Numbered from the stretch's first letter, positions 23,731 to 33,153 are shown. The stretch: 64,000 nt of DNA from Firm-04 sp964392175 (GCA_964392175.1 CAYMOJ010000002.1:69308-133307), one strand, 5' to 3'. Numbers and translations: made by a program. The notes: generated from the sequence alone by a model not told the origin.

Positions 23731-24960
23731 ATGAGATTTGCCGTTGCCCAATCCGGTGGCCCAACTTGTGCCATCAACGCATCGCTGGTAGGCATATACA
23801 AAGCTGCTGTTGAAATGAGCAATAAAGTGCATAACCGCTTGCCGATCTCAGTGATTGGCGTACGCAATGGCATTCAAGGCTTGATGGATGAACAGTTTGT
23901 CGACCTTTCCTGTGAACTGACTTCTGCGGAAATGGTAGATCTGTTGCGCAAAACGCCATCGACAGCCCTTGGCTCATGTCGCTTTCGCTTGCCTGCTCCG
24001 GAGCAGGATGAGTCGCTTTACCGCAAGGTGCAATATGTGCTGCAAAAAAATGCGATTGATGCGTTTTTCTACATTGGCGGCAACGATTCTATGGATACCG
24101 TTGCGAAGCTTTCCAAGTGGCTGACAGAACAGGGGAGTAATATTCGCGTCATCGGTGTGCCCAAAACGATTGATAACGATTTGGTAGGCACTGACCATAC
24201 CCCCGGATTTGGATCTGCTGCAAAGTATGTAGCGATGACCATGCAAGAGGTTGTGCGAGATTCCTCTGTGTATCGCCTGCCGTCTGTCACAATTTGTGAG
24301 ATCATGGGCAGGGATGCCGGTTGGCTGACTGCTTCCACTTGTCTGTTGCGTGCCAATGGTGAGGTCGCACCGCATCTGATCTATCTACCGGAGCATGAGT
24401 TTTCAACTGTGCAGTTTGTGCATGATATTCAAAAGGCAATGGAGAATCACCGTTCGGTCATCGTTGCCGTTTCTGAGGGTGTCACACTGCCGCATAGTGC
24501 AGCATATCGTTCTGGGGCAAATGATGCCTTTGGTCATGCGTATCTTTCCGGTGTTGGTAAATATCTGGAGCAACTTGTGCGTGATGAGATCGGCTGCAAG
24601 GTGCGCTCCATAGAATTGAATGTGATGCAGCGTTGCGCTGCGCATCTTGCATCTGCCACAGATTTAGATGAATCCGAGGCGGTTGGCAGATATGCTGTGG
24701 AGTTGGCTTTGCAAGGACAAAGCGGCTGCATGGTGACACTTCAGCGTGATACAGGTACTGCGTCTTATCGCTTTACCTGCTCACATATTGCGGCATCGTC
24801 AGTTGCCAATGTGACTCGTACCTTCCCTGTAGCGTGGATTAACGCCGATGGAAATGATGTCACTGAGGAGGCAATAGACTATTTTATGCCGCTGATTCAG
24901 GGCGAAGTATTGCCCACCATGCGAAATGGAATGCCTGTGCATTTTCGTTTTGCCACCTAA
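23731..24960 (+). CDS. pfp: 6-phosphofructokinase, pyrophosphate type
   Basis: 409 residues. Phosphorylates fructose 6-phosphate in glycolysis. The phosphate-donor motif reads GGNDSM, with Asp where ATP enzymes have the second Gly of GGDGS, and the catalytic loop is PKTIDND rather than PGTIDND; both changes mark the PPi-dependent class, whose reaction is reversible. The sugar-phosphate site is in IMGRDAGWLTA. Start ATG 23731 follows GAGAGGAGCTACACGCCGC. Monocistronic, with its own promoter and terminator. The PPi assignment rests on these residues only. Confidence 0.88.
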   Translation: MRFAVAQSGGPTCAINASLVGIYKAAVEMSNKVHNRLPISVIGVRNGIQGLMDEQFVDLSCELTSAEMVDLLRKTPSTALGSCRFRLPAPEQDESLYRKVQYVLQKNAIDAFFYIGGNDSMDTVAKLSKWLTEQGSNIRVIGVPKTIDNDLVGTDHTPGFGSAAKYVAMTMQEVVRDSSVYRLPSVTICEIMGRDAGWLTASTCLLRANGEVAPHLIYLPEHEFSTVQFVHDIQKAMENHRSVIVAVSEGVTLPHSAAYRSGANDAFGHAYLSGVGKYLEQLVRDEIGCKVRSIELNVMQRCAAHLASATDLDESEAVGRYAVELALQGQSGCMVTLQRDTGTASYRFTCSHIAASSVANVTRTFPVAWINADGNDVTEEAIDYFMPLIQGEVLPTMRNGMPVHFRFAT

Positions 24961-24987
24961 ATTTTGCTGGTAACCTCTTTCCTTCTA

Positions 24988-25022
24988 CCCCATGACGAAT
25001 TTTTTCGTTGTGGGGATTTTTT
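24988..25022 (+). terminator. Terminator of phosphofructokinase gene
   Basis: CCCCATGACGAA (24988-24999) pairs with TTCGTTGTGGGG (25004-25015, with G-U pairs), followed by seven Ts. Confidence 0.9.
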
Positions 25023-25050
25023 TGCTTTTCGCGCGGTGGCAGTTTTTTTG

Positions 25051-25090
25051 AAAAAGCGGTATTCCCTCGTTGTGAGGAAATACCGTTTTC
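25051..25090 (-). terminator. Terminator of lipase gene
   Basis: On the minus strand CGGTATTTCCTC pairs with GAGGGAATACCG around ACAAC, followed by TTTTT; it lies about 45 bases after the lipase stop. Confidence 0.85.
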
Positions 25091-25134
25091 GATGTATATT
25101 TGCAGGAAGAAGGATTCATGTGGATATTGGCACG

Positions 25135-26448
25135 TTATAGACCTTTCTCTCGTAAATCGCTGACAAGCTGCACATAGAATTCGCGCACATCAAAGCCTTC
25201 AATATTTTCACGATTCAGGTCTATCATATCACCGTGGGAGATGCCACGGTTGCTTTTAGGGACGATAAACCAGTAATTCTCGCCCCATCGAAATGAGGTA
25301 GCAGCCACGAGCCCATCATTTGGGCCATCGAAATACTTGACGAGTGGCTGCGAAAAATTCAGCGGAAATTTGCCACCGGCAGAGCCTTTGAGCATGGAAC
25401 CGATGCTTTGGGTGTAAATATCTGTTGGCAGATATAGGTCGCGCATGGTTTCCTGGCAGCGTGTCGCAGTCAGATCACGAACAGCCGCCATAAAATCGGG
25501 CGTGGTATCGCCCATTACAGCTGCAGCACGGTTATAGGTCGTGGCGAGTCTGTCACAAACGCTTTGGGGAACTTTCTCCAATAGATACTCAGCAAAGCCA
25601 CAGCCCTGATGAGGTGTGTTGATGGTTGTAAGGGAAGCGACATAGGGGGCAATGCCGCAGTGCGCGATTGCGTAGCGGCAATCCAGACCGCCCTTAGAGT
25701 GTGCGATGATATTGACCTTTTCGCAGCCTTCCTTTTCCACAATGGCAGTGATCCGTGCGGCAAGCTCTTCGGCACTGGCAGCGATGGAAAGTGCTGACTG
25801 GTGCTCGCCATAGTAGATGGTAGCACCGTTTTGCGCAAGCTGTTTTGGCACTCTTCCCCAGTAATTGAATGCCTTGTTATCACGAAAGAATACGCCATGT
25901 ACCATCAAAATGGGGTATTTGGTCTTGCAGATCTGCAAGTGTTGCCGTGATTGATTGAGGGTGGCTTTTTCCGTTTCGATTCGCAATTCTCTGCGCACGA
26001 TTCGTATGATATGATGCAGCGCAAACAGATGAGCGATGGGAATTGGCCCACAGATGATTCCGATAACGCGGTGTTTGCATCCAAGTTGGGTTGAGGTGCA
26101 ATACACGAAGAGGATGCCGTTCCAGAATAGGATGGCATTTGCGATGAAAGCCCATACTGCGCTGATAACCCAGAGCTTCCAACCAATGGTACTGATCTGC
26201 GTGAGTAGTAGAAGCTGTGTGATCACCGAACAAACGGCTGAGCAAGCGAAAATATACAGGCACTCCACCCCATGATTGCAGCATTTCAGACGCCTCGTGG
26301 GGATTTTTTTGTGGAAGAAGCCGGCACTCAGGTTGGGAATCAGCAAAGCAGGCAGGGCAACGGCAAGCAGTAGGGGATCTTGCCAAACCGGATAAAAGCA
26401 GTTTGCACCGAAGATGAATAGCAAAGTGAGCATTAGGCGAAATATCAT
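25135..26448 (-). CDS. Membrane-anchored alpha/beta-hydrolase (lipase-like)
   Basis: 437 residues. The N-terminal ~150 residues hold about four membrane spans (MIFRLMLTLLFIFGANCFYP, LLLAVALPALLIP, VCSVITQLLLLTQ, LWVISAVWAFIANAILFW). The rest is an alpha/beta hydrolase with the oxyanion segment YPILMVHGVFFRD and nucleophile elbow AHSKGG (Ser), in the style of triacylglycerol lipases; Asp in FDGPNDGLV and His in GISHGDMI complete a plausible triad. The substrate is unknown. The ATG at 26448 follows GAGAGGAACGTCAAC. It lies downstream of the SpoIID-like gene, beyond a terminator, and no clear promoter was found. Confidence 0.75.
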   Translation of the reverse strand: MIFRLMLTLLFIFGANCFYPVWQDPLLLAVALPALLIPNLSAGFFHKKIPTRRLKCCNHGVECLYIFACSAVCSVITQLLLLTQISTIGWKLWVISAVWAFIANAILFWNGILFVYCTSTQLGCKHRVIGIICGPIPIAHLFALHHIIRIVRRELRIETEKATLNQSRQHLQICKTKYPILMVHGVFFRDNKAFNYWGRVPKQLAQNGATIYYGEHQSALSIAASAEELAARITAIVEKEGCEKVNIIAHSKGGLDCRYAIAHCGIAPYVASLTTINTPHQGCGFAEYLLEKVPQSVCDRLATTYNRAAAVMGDTTPDFMAAVRDLTATRCQETMRDLYLPTDIYTQSIGSMLKGSAGGKFPLNFSQPLVKYFDGPNDGLVAATSFRWGENYWFIVPKSNRGISHGDMIDLNRENIEGFDVREFYVQLVSDLREKGL

Positions 26449-26493
26449 GTTGACGTTCCTCTCATAGGTGGTGATAATCCGACAATGAAACAG

Positions 26494-26522
26494 AAAAGAC
26501 GGTCAGTAAATACCAACCGTCT
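26494..26522 (-). terminator. Terminator of SpoIID-like gene
   Basis: On the minus strand AGACGGT (26516-26522) pairs with ACCGTCT (26497-26503), followed by TTTTCTG. It lies between the SpoIID-like gene and the lipase gene. Confidence 0.8.
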
Positions 26523-26549
26523 GATCTCTATTCAAGTTGCTGTGCCCAA

Positions 26550-27791
26550 TCAGGCGACAGTGGTAGTTGTCGTTTCAGCAGTTGTAGTAACAGGTGGCTG
26601 ATATACGAACTCAAACTTTGGTGAGCGGAGACCGAGAACATCGCGCAGGGAATTGCCCTTTACGGTAACGGTTCCACCGATGACGACGCTTGCGACATAT
26701 CCGCCGTCGCCGTAGGTGATCTGGAGCCAGTCATAGGGGTTGCCGGTTAAGTCAACATTATATGCGGATTCCAGGATCTTTTTCAGCTTTGCGGTCGAAA
26801 AGACTGTTGCTTGATTGTAGTAGGGGTCGCAGGTTTCGTCGTGCTTTTCGGGGACGCTGACCAAGTAGGGGACATCCATAAAGAAGATATCCTTACAAGA
26901 GGCGGTTGCGCCGCCACCAGAAGCGTAGAACATTGTATCTGCGGGCTCATTATTATAATACACCGCAGTACCCAGCACCGAGCGCACCGCGTCGATAATG
27001 TTCTGGCTGGGATTTTTCTTGCCTTGTAGACCGGAGCCGTGACCATGGAAGAGATAGAAGCTGTAGATGGCGATTGCCTGAGCCTTCAGGGCTTCGGGTG
27101 CCATACTGGGGCCCATCTCTCGGTTCACGACCTGTGCAATGACGGAGACGATATCGCCCGAACAATTGCCGATCGTAATTTGTGTATCTTCTGTCACGCC
27201 GGTATTTACCAGCGTGGTGCCGGGGTAATAATGTGCCAGGATTTGCTTATAATCCCAACCATCGTACATGGCGTAGTAGTTTGCGCCGTTCTGGCTCATG
27301 CCCACGCCGTGCCCATAGCCCGATGAATAAAAGACGACAGTATCGGACTGTGCCGCAATGGTAGAACCAACAGTGCGTGTCGGCTCACGGTAAGTGGAAA
27401 AGACGGTGGTTGTGGTGGTTTCGGTGGTAGTTGTTGTCACTGCAGTTGTCGTCAAAAGCGGGTCCTGCTCAGCCGAGACTGTCTCGTAGCTGATGAGGGA
27501 AAGGCTCTGATCATACTCAGAGATGTCGGCCTTCCACCAATCGGTTACGCTGTAATCGTTTGCAGCGGCAGAGTCCTCTGCGGCATTGCCTACAATCAGC
27601 GGTGAGGGTCCCGAAACAGCATGTGCGCCGGAATCGATTCCGTTCATCGTGGTTGTCGCTGCGTAGACTACATCGACAGCGGGCGAGCCATACAAAGCGT
27701 TCCGGTCGATGTGGGCAACACCTGTTGCGGTGAAGGCCATCACACCTGCAACCAGAAGCGCGATGCGGTTTCGTCGCATTCGAACTTGCAT
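26550..27791 (-). CDS. SpoIID/LytB-domain secreted protein with Thr linkers
   Basis: 413 residues. It has a basic N terminus and a membrane or signal segment (RRNRIALLVAGVMAFTATGV), a low-complexity linker with TTTTTETTTTT-type runs, then a SpoIID/LytB domain (about 165-380) with SSGYGHGVGMSQNGANYYA, VNREMGPSMAPEALKAQAIA and MFYASGGGATASCKDIF. SpoIID proteins are lytic transglycosylases acting on peptidoglycan in sporulation; this one may serve vegetative growth instead. A second Thr-rich tail ends the protein. The ATG at 27791 follows GGAGAGAAACT. A 357-base structured gap lies upstream. Confidence 0.82.
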   Translation of the reverse strand: MQVRMRRNRIALLVAGVMAFTATGVAHIDRNALYGSPAVDVVYAATTTMNGIDSGAHAVSGPSPLIVGNAAEDSAAANDYSVTDWWKADISEYDQSLSLISYETVSAEQDPLLTTTAVTTTTTETTTTTVFSTYREPTRTVGSTIAAQSDTVVFYSSGYGHGVGMSQNGANYYAMYDGWDYKQILAHYYPGTTLVNTGVTEDTQITIGNCSGDIVSVIAQVVNREMGPSMAPEALKAQAIAIYSFYLFHGHGSGLQGKKNPSQNIIDAVRSVLGTAVYYNNEPADTMFYASGGGATASCKDIFFMDVPYLVSVPEKHDETCDPYYNQATVFSTAKLKKILESAYNVDLTGNPYDWLQITYGDGGYVASVVIGGTVTVKGNSLRDVLGLRSPKFEFVYQPPVTTTAETTTTTVA

Positions 27792-28148
27792 AGTTTCTCT
27801 CCAAATATCAATCTCACCGACGCGAAGGTCGGCTTTATTTCCCCAAGATTGCATGGGGATTTTGTCCGGAAACCGTTTGTGTCCTCCTTATGAGCCGTTC
27901 GGTGCTGTCCTCTTGCCCGAACGGACATACCGCAGGAATGGTATGTGCTTTTCTGCCTTTCTGTATCTAAAGTATTTTTGGCTGCGTGATGCCGTGTTTG
28001 TCGTTGATGCGACTGTACGAAGCGAAGGCTGTGCGCCATTCGTGAAGGGAACACGGCTACAGCATAGCCGAAGTCAGGGGCGGAAGATGTAGGCATAGAA
28101 CCGTCCGTTCACAGCCTCACTGCCGACGATGCTTCGGGGACCCTCGTC
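27792..28148 (-). promoter_or_regulatory. Structured 357-base gap before the SpoIID-like gene
   Basis: No gene is supported here. Read on the minus strand it holds several perfect stems: CGGCTA/TAGCCG near 28055-28075, ACATACC/GGTATGT near 27935-27960, CCGTTCGG/CCGAACGG (27895-27924) and GCCGACCTTCGCGTCGGT near 27815-27835. This density of stems suggests a regulatory mRNA leader. I compared it by eye with cyclic-di-AMP and cyclic-di-GMP riboswitch patterns and could not match it. Confidence 0.5.
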
Positions 28149-29645
28149 TCATTCGTAGGGGACAAAGAGTTCAGGGTCAAATTCGGAATAGTTTCCGTAC
28201 TGGTAAAATGCCTTCGGCCAGAGAACGTTACTGTTTGGCTCACTGAACTGTGTGCCATCCGTGACGTCCTCGCCGTCGCGCATGAGACGCGCCATAATGA
28301 TGAGCTTTGCGTTTTCGAGCTTGCCATTGCAAGTGTAAAGCGTCAGCAGCTGATCGCCGTAGGTCACATCGACCTCGTTCTTCATCATGTTGCGTTTTTT
28401 GGCGTTGTTGACATACGCTAGGAAGTCCTCTTCATCGTCGAATTCAAAGGTATTCCAGCAATCGAAAGCGTACTCGGAAGTTGTATCATCACCGTCTACG
28501 ATAAAGATCGCAAAGATCTTATAGTAGTAGGTCTTGTACAGCGAATCCAGCGTAATAATGGGGTGCTGGCTGTAGTAGCTGTAGTTATTGTAGTATTTCT
28601 TCAGGCTGCCGAACATTGATTCATTTTTCATGTTGTGCCCGTACACCAGAAGATTCGTGGAATTATCCACCGTTCGGCGGTTGCCGACCACTTCATCGAA
28701 ATGGCAGCGATAATCCATGAAGATACAACCTGCTCTGTTTTCCGAGAGGTCAAACGCCCGGTAGAGGTAATAATCGTTGGTGTTGATATTGGGGTCTGTC
28801 GATTTGCGCTGCACGACGGGGTAGCTTACTGGTGTGCCTTCGATGGTAATATAGCCGACTAAATCGGAGTTGCGATCCAGGTACATATCTGCAATGTAGT
28901 TGTATTCGAGGTACTCATACACCTCACCCTGTGGGGTGGTTTCCAGGATCGTCGAATCGGATGATTGGCTGCTGTGATAGTTTGCGACCTCATTCTGCAT
29001 TCCTTCATGCAATCGCTTGTTCAGATACAGCTCAGTGTAGTAATCGGCGATGAGATACAAGCAAACTGCAAATGCGATGAGTGCAACAAGAAAGATGATT
29101 TTTCTGATGACATCGAAAGCGGAATCGCCGCGCACGGGAAACAGATCCCGCAAACCCTGCGCTATCGTATAGCGCTTGCGCTTTTTCTTCTTACGCTTCT
29201 TTTTCTTGCCTGATTTCTTTTTCGGCGGCGTTACCGTCTCCGTTTTGGAAATTTCAGGTGCAGACGCGTCTGAAGTTGCCTGCTTGGAGCCCGTTTCCTG
29301 CTCGGGGGAATCTCCTTGCGGCACATTGTCGCCTTGCTGCGCATCGAGTGTATGACGCATTGCGTCCACCTCCGCGAGAATGGCGTCAATGTCATCCGTT
29401 TTTTCGCTCACGGCTACAGTGTTCTCAACATTTTCAGAATCTTCCAAAGTCGGGTCGGCTGCTTCTGCGCGTACCGCAGATTGCAGCGGCTCGCCGATGG
29501 CGTCATCGGAATTTGTTTTGCCCTCTGCGCCGGTTTCCTCTGCCAATGGGGGCAGCGAGGAAAAAACGGGTCGTTCTGCCCCTGTATCGGGACAGTTTTC
29601 ATGATTCTGCATGGGGTTGGGGTTTTGCTGAAGTTTGTCACTCAT
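28149..29645 (-). CDS. Class B sortase with long charged N-terminal region
   Basis: 498 residues. The first ~150 residues are acidic and cytoplasmic, ending in a Lys-rich stretch (KKKSGKKKKRKKKKRKR); a membrane span follows (about 183-203, IIFLVALIAFAVCLYLIADY). The sortase domain (about 245-480) has the catalytic His in LLVYGHNM, Cys in LLTLYTCNG and Arg in IIMARLMRDGE. The long insert between His and Cys is of class B style. It would anchor or cross-link surface proteins, but no substrate with a clear sorting signal is in the window. The long charged N terminus is unusual. Start ATG 29645 follows GGAGGCGTTCTTCCC. Confidence 0.88.
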   Translation of the reverse strand: MSDKLQQNPNPMQNHENCPDTGAERPVFSSLPPLAEETGAEGKTNSDDAIGEPLQSAVRAEAADPTLEDSENVENTVAVSEKTDDIDAILAEVDAMRHTLDAQQGDNVPQGDSPEQETGSKQATSDASAPEISKTETVTPPKKKSGKKKKRKKKKRKRYTIAQGLRDLFPVRGDSAFDVIRKIIFLVALIAFAVCLYLIADYYTELYLNKRLHEGMQNEVANYHSSQSSDSTILETTPQGEVYEYLEYNYIADMYLDRNSDLVGYITIEGTPVSYPVVQRKSTDPNINTNDYYLYRAFDLSENRAGCIFMDYRCHFDEVVGNRRTVDNSTNLLVYGHNMKNESMFGSLKKYYNNYSYYSQHPIITLDSLYKTYYYKIFAIFIVDGDDTTSEYAFDCWNTFEFDDEEDFLAYVNNAKKRNMMKNEVDVTYGDQLLTLYTCNGKLENAKLIIMARLMRDGEDVTDGTQFSEPNSNVLWPKAFYQYGNYSEFDPELFVPYE

Positions 29646-29738
29646 GGGAAGAACGCCTCCATCATTGACGGCAACCTCCGCCTTGCATCGCTCGAAAAAA
29701 AGCGTGCATGAGCGTTTGTGCCGTACAGGTTGCGGCTT

Positions 29739-30287
29739 TCAGCGAAAGTACTCCGCCTCAAGCAGCTGTTTTGCGATACAAAACACACATTTTGCAGTAT
29801 TGTGCCGGATACCGTCTCTGTCAAGCTCTGGAAGTTCCCAGAGCCGCAGTAAGGTTGCAGCTACCTCACCCTGAAACGCAAAGCCTGCGTAAACAGTACC
29901 CACGGGATGTTCTTTTGTGCCACCATCCGGCCCTGCAATGCCGGTCACCGCCAGAGAGAGACTCGCACCGGAGCGGACAGACAATCCGCTTGCCATTGCG
30001 TAGGCTGTTTCTCTGCTGACAGCGCCGTAACGCTGCAAGATCTCGGGTGGTACTGCGAGCATATCCCGTTTCATTCTGTCGGAGTAGGTGCAGATTCCAA
30101 GCTCAAATACCTGCGATGCGCCTGCCACTGATGTAATACGCTCGGAGAGAAGTCCACCTGTCAGGCTTTCCGCCGTGGCGACAGAGAGACCCCTTTCCCA
30201 TAACAATTTTACTACATCGGCTACGGTTTTGTCAAGGTCAGCTGCAAAAACTTTGGAATCTTTACCATACTCATGGCATATTTTCAT
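29739..30287 (-). CDS. pncC: Nicotinamide-nucleotide amidase (CinA C-terminal type)
   Basis: 182 residues. A stand-alone CinA C-terminal domain, which deamidates NMN in the pyridine nucleotide salvage cycle. Signatures are SVATAESLTGGLLSERIT (catalytic Ser), GICTYSDRMKRDML, VTGIAGPDGGT and HPVGTVYAGFAF. The ATG at 30287 is preferred over the one at 30299 because GGAG lies six bases upstream of it. It is in a minus-strand run with thiI (gap 81 bases) and the sortase gene. Confidence 0.9.
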   Translation of the reverse strand: MKICHEYGKDSKVFAADLDKTVADVVKLLWERGLSVATAESLTGGLLSERITSVAGASQVFELGICTYSDRMKRDMLAVPPEILQRYGAVSRETAYAMASGLSVRSGASLSLAVTGIAGPDGGTKEHPVGTVYAGFAFQGEVAATLLRLWELPELDRDGIRHNTAKCVFCIAKQLLEAEYFR

Positions 30288-30368
30288 GATATTCTCCATA
30301 ACTTCACCAAAAAATTTGATGGCATTTTGGGCTGCATTGTCAATCTTTGGCAGATCATTCGTATTGGC

Positions 30369-31580
30369 TTATGCCTGATCGTTCTCGGCAACGCGCATTG
30401 CAAAGATTTTTTTTGTGGTATTTTGCACGGCTTTATCGATCAGCGCGCTGAAGTCAACGGCATTTTGTGCGGCTTCCACATCATCTAGTCGGGGTCGCAG
30501 TCTGGGATGACGAGGAGTGAACACCGTGCAGCAATCCTCGTAGGGAAGGATGGAGGTTTCAAAGGTATCGATGTGGCGTGCAATGTCGATGATCTCGGTT
30601 TTATCCATGCCGATGAGGGGACGCAGCACGGGGAGCTTGGAAATCGCATCGGTGCAGTGGATCGCCTGTAAAGTCTGGCTGGCAACCTGCCCCAGACTTT
30701 CACCGGTGATGATTGCTTCGCATTCGTTTTGTGCGGCAATGCGCTGTGCGATTTCCATCATCAAGCGGCGCATGAGTATAGTGAAATACTCCTCAGGGCA
30801 TTCGCGACGCAACACTTCTTGAATCTCGGTAAACGGCACACAGAAGAACGCCATGCTACCACACCAAGGTGCTAGTTTTTCCACCAGCGTTTCTACTTTC
30901 ATGCGGGCACGTTCCGAAGTGTAGGGGGGGCTTTCAAAATGGCAGGCAGTGATGCGCATACCACGTTTTGCCATCATCCATGCAGCAACGGGGCTATCAA
31001 TGCCGCCGGAAAGTAGCAGCAGACCGTTGCCGGCAGTTCCAACAGGCAGTCCACCTGCGCCTTTTTGCTTAGCAGCGTGAATATATGCGTTGGTGTCACG
31101 AATCTCCACCGTAACTGTGATATCGGGATTGTGTACATCTACCGTCAGCGAAGGAAATGCCTCAAGCAAAATACCACCCAGCTCTGCACAGATTTGTGGC
31201 GACTTTAGAGGAAATGCTTTATCGGCGCGTTTTGCCTCAACCTTAAAGGTCTTTGCATAAGGCAATACTTCTTGCAGATAGGGAATGGCGCGAGCTGTGA
31301 TATCAGCAAAATCCTTTTCACAGACCAACGCGCGGCACAGCGCGGCGATACCGAATACCTTTTGTAAGCGGGGCATGGCAGCATCTATCAAAGCATTGCA
31401 GGCTGCATCGGTATCGGCGCAAGGGGTGATGTAGATGGTGGATTGTCCTTTGGCATATTCAAAATTGCCGATATGCTTCAATCTGTGGCGGATGTTGCGC
31501 AGCAGCACATCCTCAAAGCTGTTGCGGTTCAGACCCTTCAGTGCCAACTCACCATATTTCAACAGAATAATTTCTCGCAT
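30369..31580 (-). CDS. thiI: tRNA 4-thiouridine synthase ThiI
   Basis: 403 residues. Adds sulfur to U8 of tRNA and in some species supplies thiamine synthesis. A THUMP domain (about 55-165) precedes the PP-loop ATPase motif LLSGGIDSPVAAW. The protein stops near residue 400 and has no rhodanese domain, as usual in Firmicutes, so sulfur is passed directly from the cysteine desulfurase encoded next to it. ATG 31580 follows GGAAGATTCC. The two genes are 42 bases apart. Confidence 0.94.
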   Translation of the reverse strand: MREIILLKYGELALKGLNRNSFEDVLLRNIRHRLKHIGNFEYAKGQSTIYITPCADTDAACNALIDAAMPRLQKVFGIAALCRALVCEKDFADITARAIPYLQEVLPYAKTFKVEAKRADKAFPLKSPQICAELGGILLEAFPSLTVDVHNPDITVTVEIRDTNAYIHAAKQKGAGGLPVGTAGNGLLLLSGGIDSPVAAWMMAKRGMRITACHFESPPYTSERARMKVETLVEKLAPWCGSMAFFCVPFTEIQEVLRRECPEEYFTILMRRLMMEIAQRIAAQNECEAIITGESLGQVASQTLQAIHCTDAISKLPVLRPLIGMDKTEIIDIARHIDTFETSILPYEDCCTVFTPRHPRLRPRLDDVEAAQNAVDFSALIDKAVQNTTKKIFAMRVAENDQA

Positions 31581-31622
31581 GGAATCTTCCTCTTTTCTAT
31601 TATTTGATCGGTATCTTGCGGT

Positions 31623-32759
31623 TTATCGTTTATGGATCAATTGTAGCCTTGCCGCTTTGATGCCCTCTGCCAGGCATTTGATGTCATTGGCGGTGTTTTC
31701 AGCGCAGAAACTGATACGGATGGTGCTGTCGGCAAGATCGCTTGGAATGCGAAAAGCTTGCAGCACACCACTGGGTTTCCCCTTAGAGCAGGCTGATCCG
31801 CTGGAAACATATACTTCTCGTTCAGCCAGAAAATGCAGCAACGTCTCCGCACGCAGACCCTTCACTGCTGCACTGAGAATATAGGGTGAGCAGCTACCGG
31901 GTTGATGAATGACGACATCCTCAATAGCAGAAAGCTGCGAAACCGCTTCTTTGCGTAATTGTGTGATGTATTCTGTGCGCATAGGCAGCGTTTTTCGCAT
32001 CATGGCAGCCGCTGCCCCAAATCCTGCAATCAGCGGTACGGATTCTGTGCCGGGGCGCAGCTTTTGCTCTTGTTCGCCACCGTACAGCAGGGGCGTTAAT
32101 CGCGTACCCTTACGAATATAGAGCGCGCCTGCGCCTTTTGCGCCATGAATTTTATGGGCACTGACCGAAATGAGATCGGCTCCTAATTCGTTTACCGTAC
32201 ATCCGATTTTCAAAAATCCTTGCACCGCATCGCAGTGGGTAACCAGCTGTGGATTTTTTTTCTTCGCGGCATAAAAAGCGTGCCGCACCGGCAGAACTGC
32301 ACCTGTTTCATTATTGACCAGCATCATGCTTGCCAAACAGGTGTCTTCATCAATTTCCGCAAGAAATGCTTCCGGATCCAGCTCACCATCGGTATTGGGT
32401 GCAACGCGCACCACCGTGAAGCCTTGCGCCTCTAAACGGTCATATGCTGCGCGAACGGAGGCGTGCTCCACGGCGGTAACGACCATTTTTTTGCGGCGTT
32501 TTCCATAAGCACCTGCCGTACCAAAAATCGCCAGATTATTGCTTTCGGTTGCTCCTGATGTGAATACAATGCGTTCCGGTTCACAAGAAAGTGCAGCTGC
32601 GATTTGTTTGCGTGCAGCATCTACCACAAGCTGTGCATCCAATCCCATGCGATGCAGTGATGATGGATTTCCGTATGTATGGGCCATGGCATCGGTCATT
32701 GCCGCAATGCATTCCGTGCAGGGCTTGGTGGTTGCTGCGTTATCAAGATATGCAGCCAT
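31623..32759 (-). CDS. Cysteine desulfurase, NifS/IscS type
   Basis: 378 residues. PLP enzyme that takes sulfur from cysteine and passes it to acceptors, here most likely ThiI, its neighbour. The PLP lysine is in SVSAHKIHGAKGAGAL; other marks are YLDNAATTKP, YGNPSSLHRMG, FTSGATESNNLAI and the catalytic Cys in SSGSACSKGKPSG. The ATG at 32759 follows AAAGGACGATGAACCG; an upstream in-frame start lies before the promoter. This dedicated partner is like the B. subtilis NifZ-ThiI pair. Confidence 0.92.
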   Translation of the reverse strand: MAAYLDNAATTKPCTECIAAMTDAMAHTYGNPSSLHRMGLDAQLVVDAARKQIAAALSCEPERIVFTSGATESNNLAIFGTAGAYGKRRKKMVVTAVEHASVRAAYDRLEAQGFTVVRVAPNTDGELDPEAFLAEIDEDTCLASMMLVNNETGAVLPVRHAFYAAKKKNPQLVTHCDAVQGFLKIGCTVNELGADLISVSAHKIHGAKGAGALYIRKGTRLTPLLYGGEQEQKLRPGTESVPLIAGFGAAAAMMRKTLPMRTEYITQLRKEAVSQLSAIEDVVIHQPGSCSPYILSAAVKGLRAETLLHFLAEREVYVSSGSACSKGKPSGVLQAFRIPSDLADSTIRISFCAENTANDIKCLAEGIKAARLQLIHKR

Positions 32760-32796
32760 CGGTTCATCGTCCTTTCTGTCAATTACGATCCCTACT

Positions 32797-32825
32797 ATTA
32801 TAGCATACTTTGACGGAAAATGCAA
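32797..32825 (-). promoter_or_regulatory. Promoter of cysteine desulfurase-thiI run
   Basis: On the minus strand TTGCAT (32820-32825), 17 bases, TATAAT (32797-32802), with TGC before the -10. Confidence 0.75.
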
Positions 32826-32998
32826 AACTTTCTGCAAAGCAGGTGATTTTTTTGAAAGAAAGAAGAGCATACGCCACAAGTGCACTGCAATTTTAGTCTT
32901 TTTGTGTGATGCGTGTAAGGAATTATGGTGAGAATCCTGCGCATTGGATAGAAAAACCGGCGCGCGAAAAAATTTTTTTGAAAAATCTCAAAAAGTGC

Positions 32999-33027
32999 TT
33001 GACAAGTCCGACCGTTTGTGCTATAAT
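32999..33027 (+). promoter_or_regulatory. Promoter of the tRNA pair
   Basis: TTGACA (32999-33004), 17 bases, TATAAT (33022-33027), about 33 bases before tRNA-Leu. TGC before the -10 makes it an extended -10. Confidence 0.9.
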
Positions 33028-33066
33028 GATAGAGCACTCAGGGAACTGCGGTGCGGAATAGCAGAT

Positions 33067-33153
33067 GCGGATATGGCGGAATTGGCAGACGCGTATGGTT
33101 CAGGTCCATATGATAGCAATATCATGGAGGTTCAAGTCCTCTTATCCGCACCA
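33067..33153 (+). tRNA. tRNA-Leu, anticodon CAG
   Basis: 87 bases including an encoded CCA end. Acceptor arms GCGGATA/TATCCGC close; the anticodon stem TATGG/CCATA holds loop TTCAGGT with anticodon CAG; the long variable arm marks a class II tRNA; the T arm contains GGTTCAAGTCC. Reads codon CUG. Confidence 0.95.
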
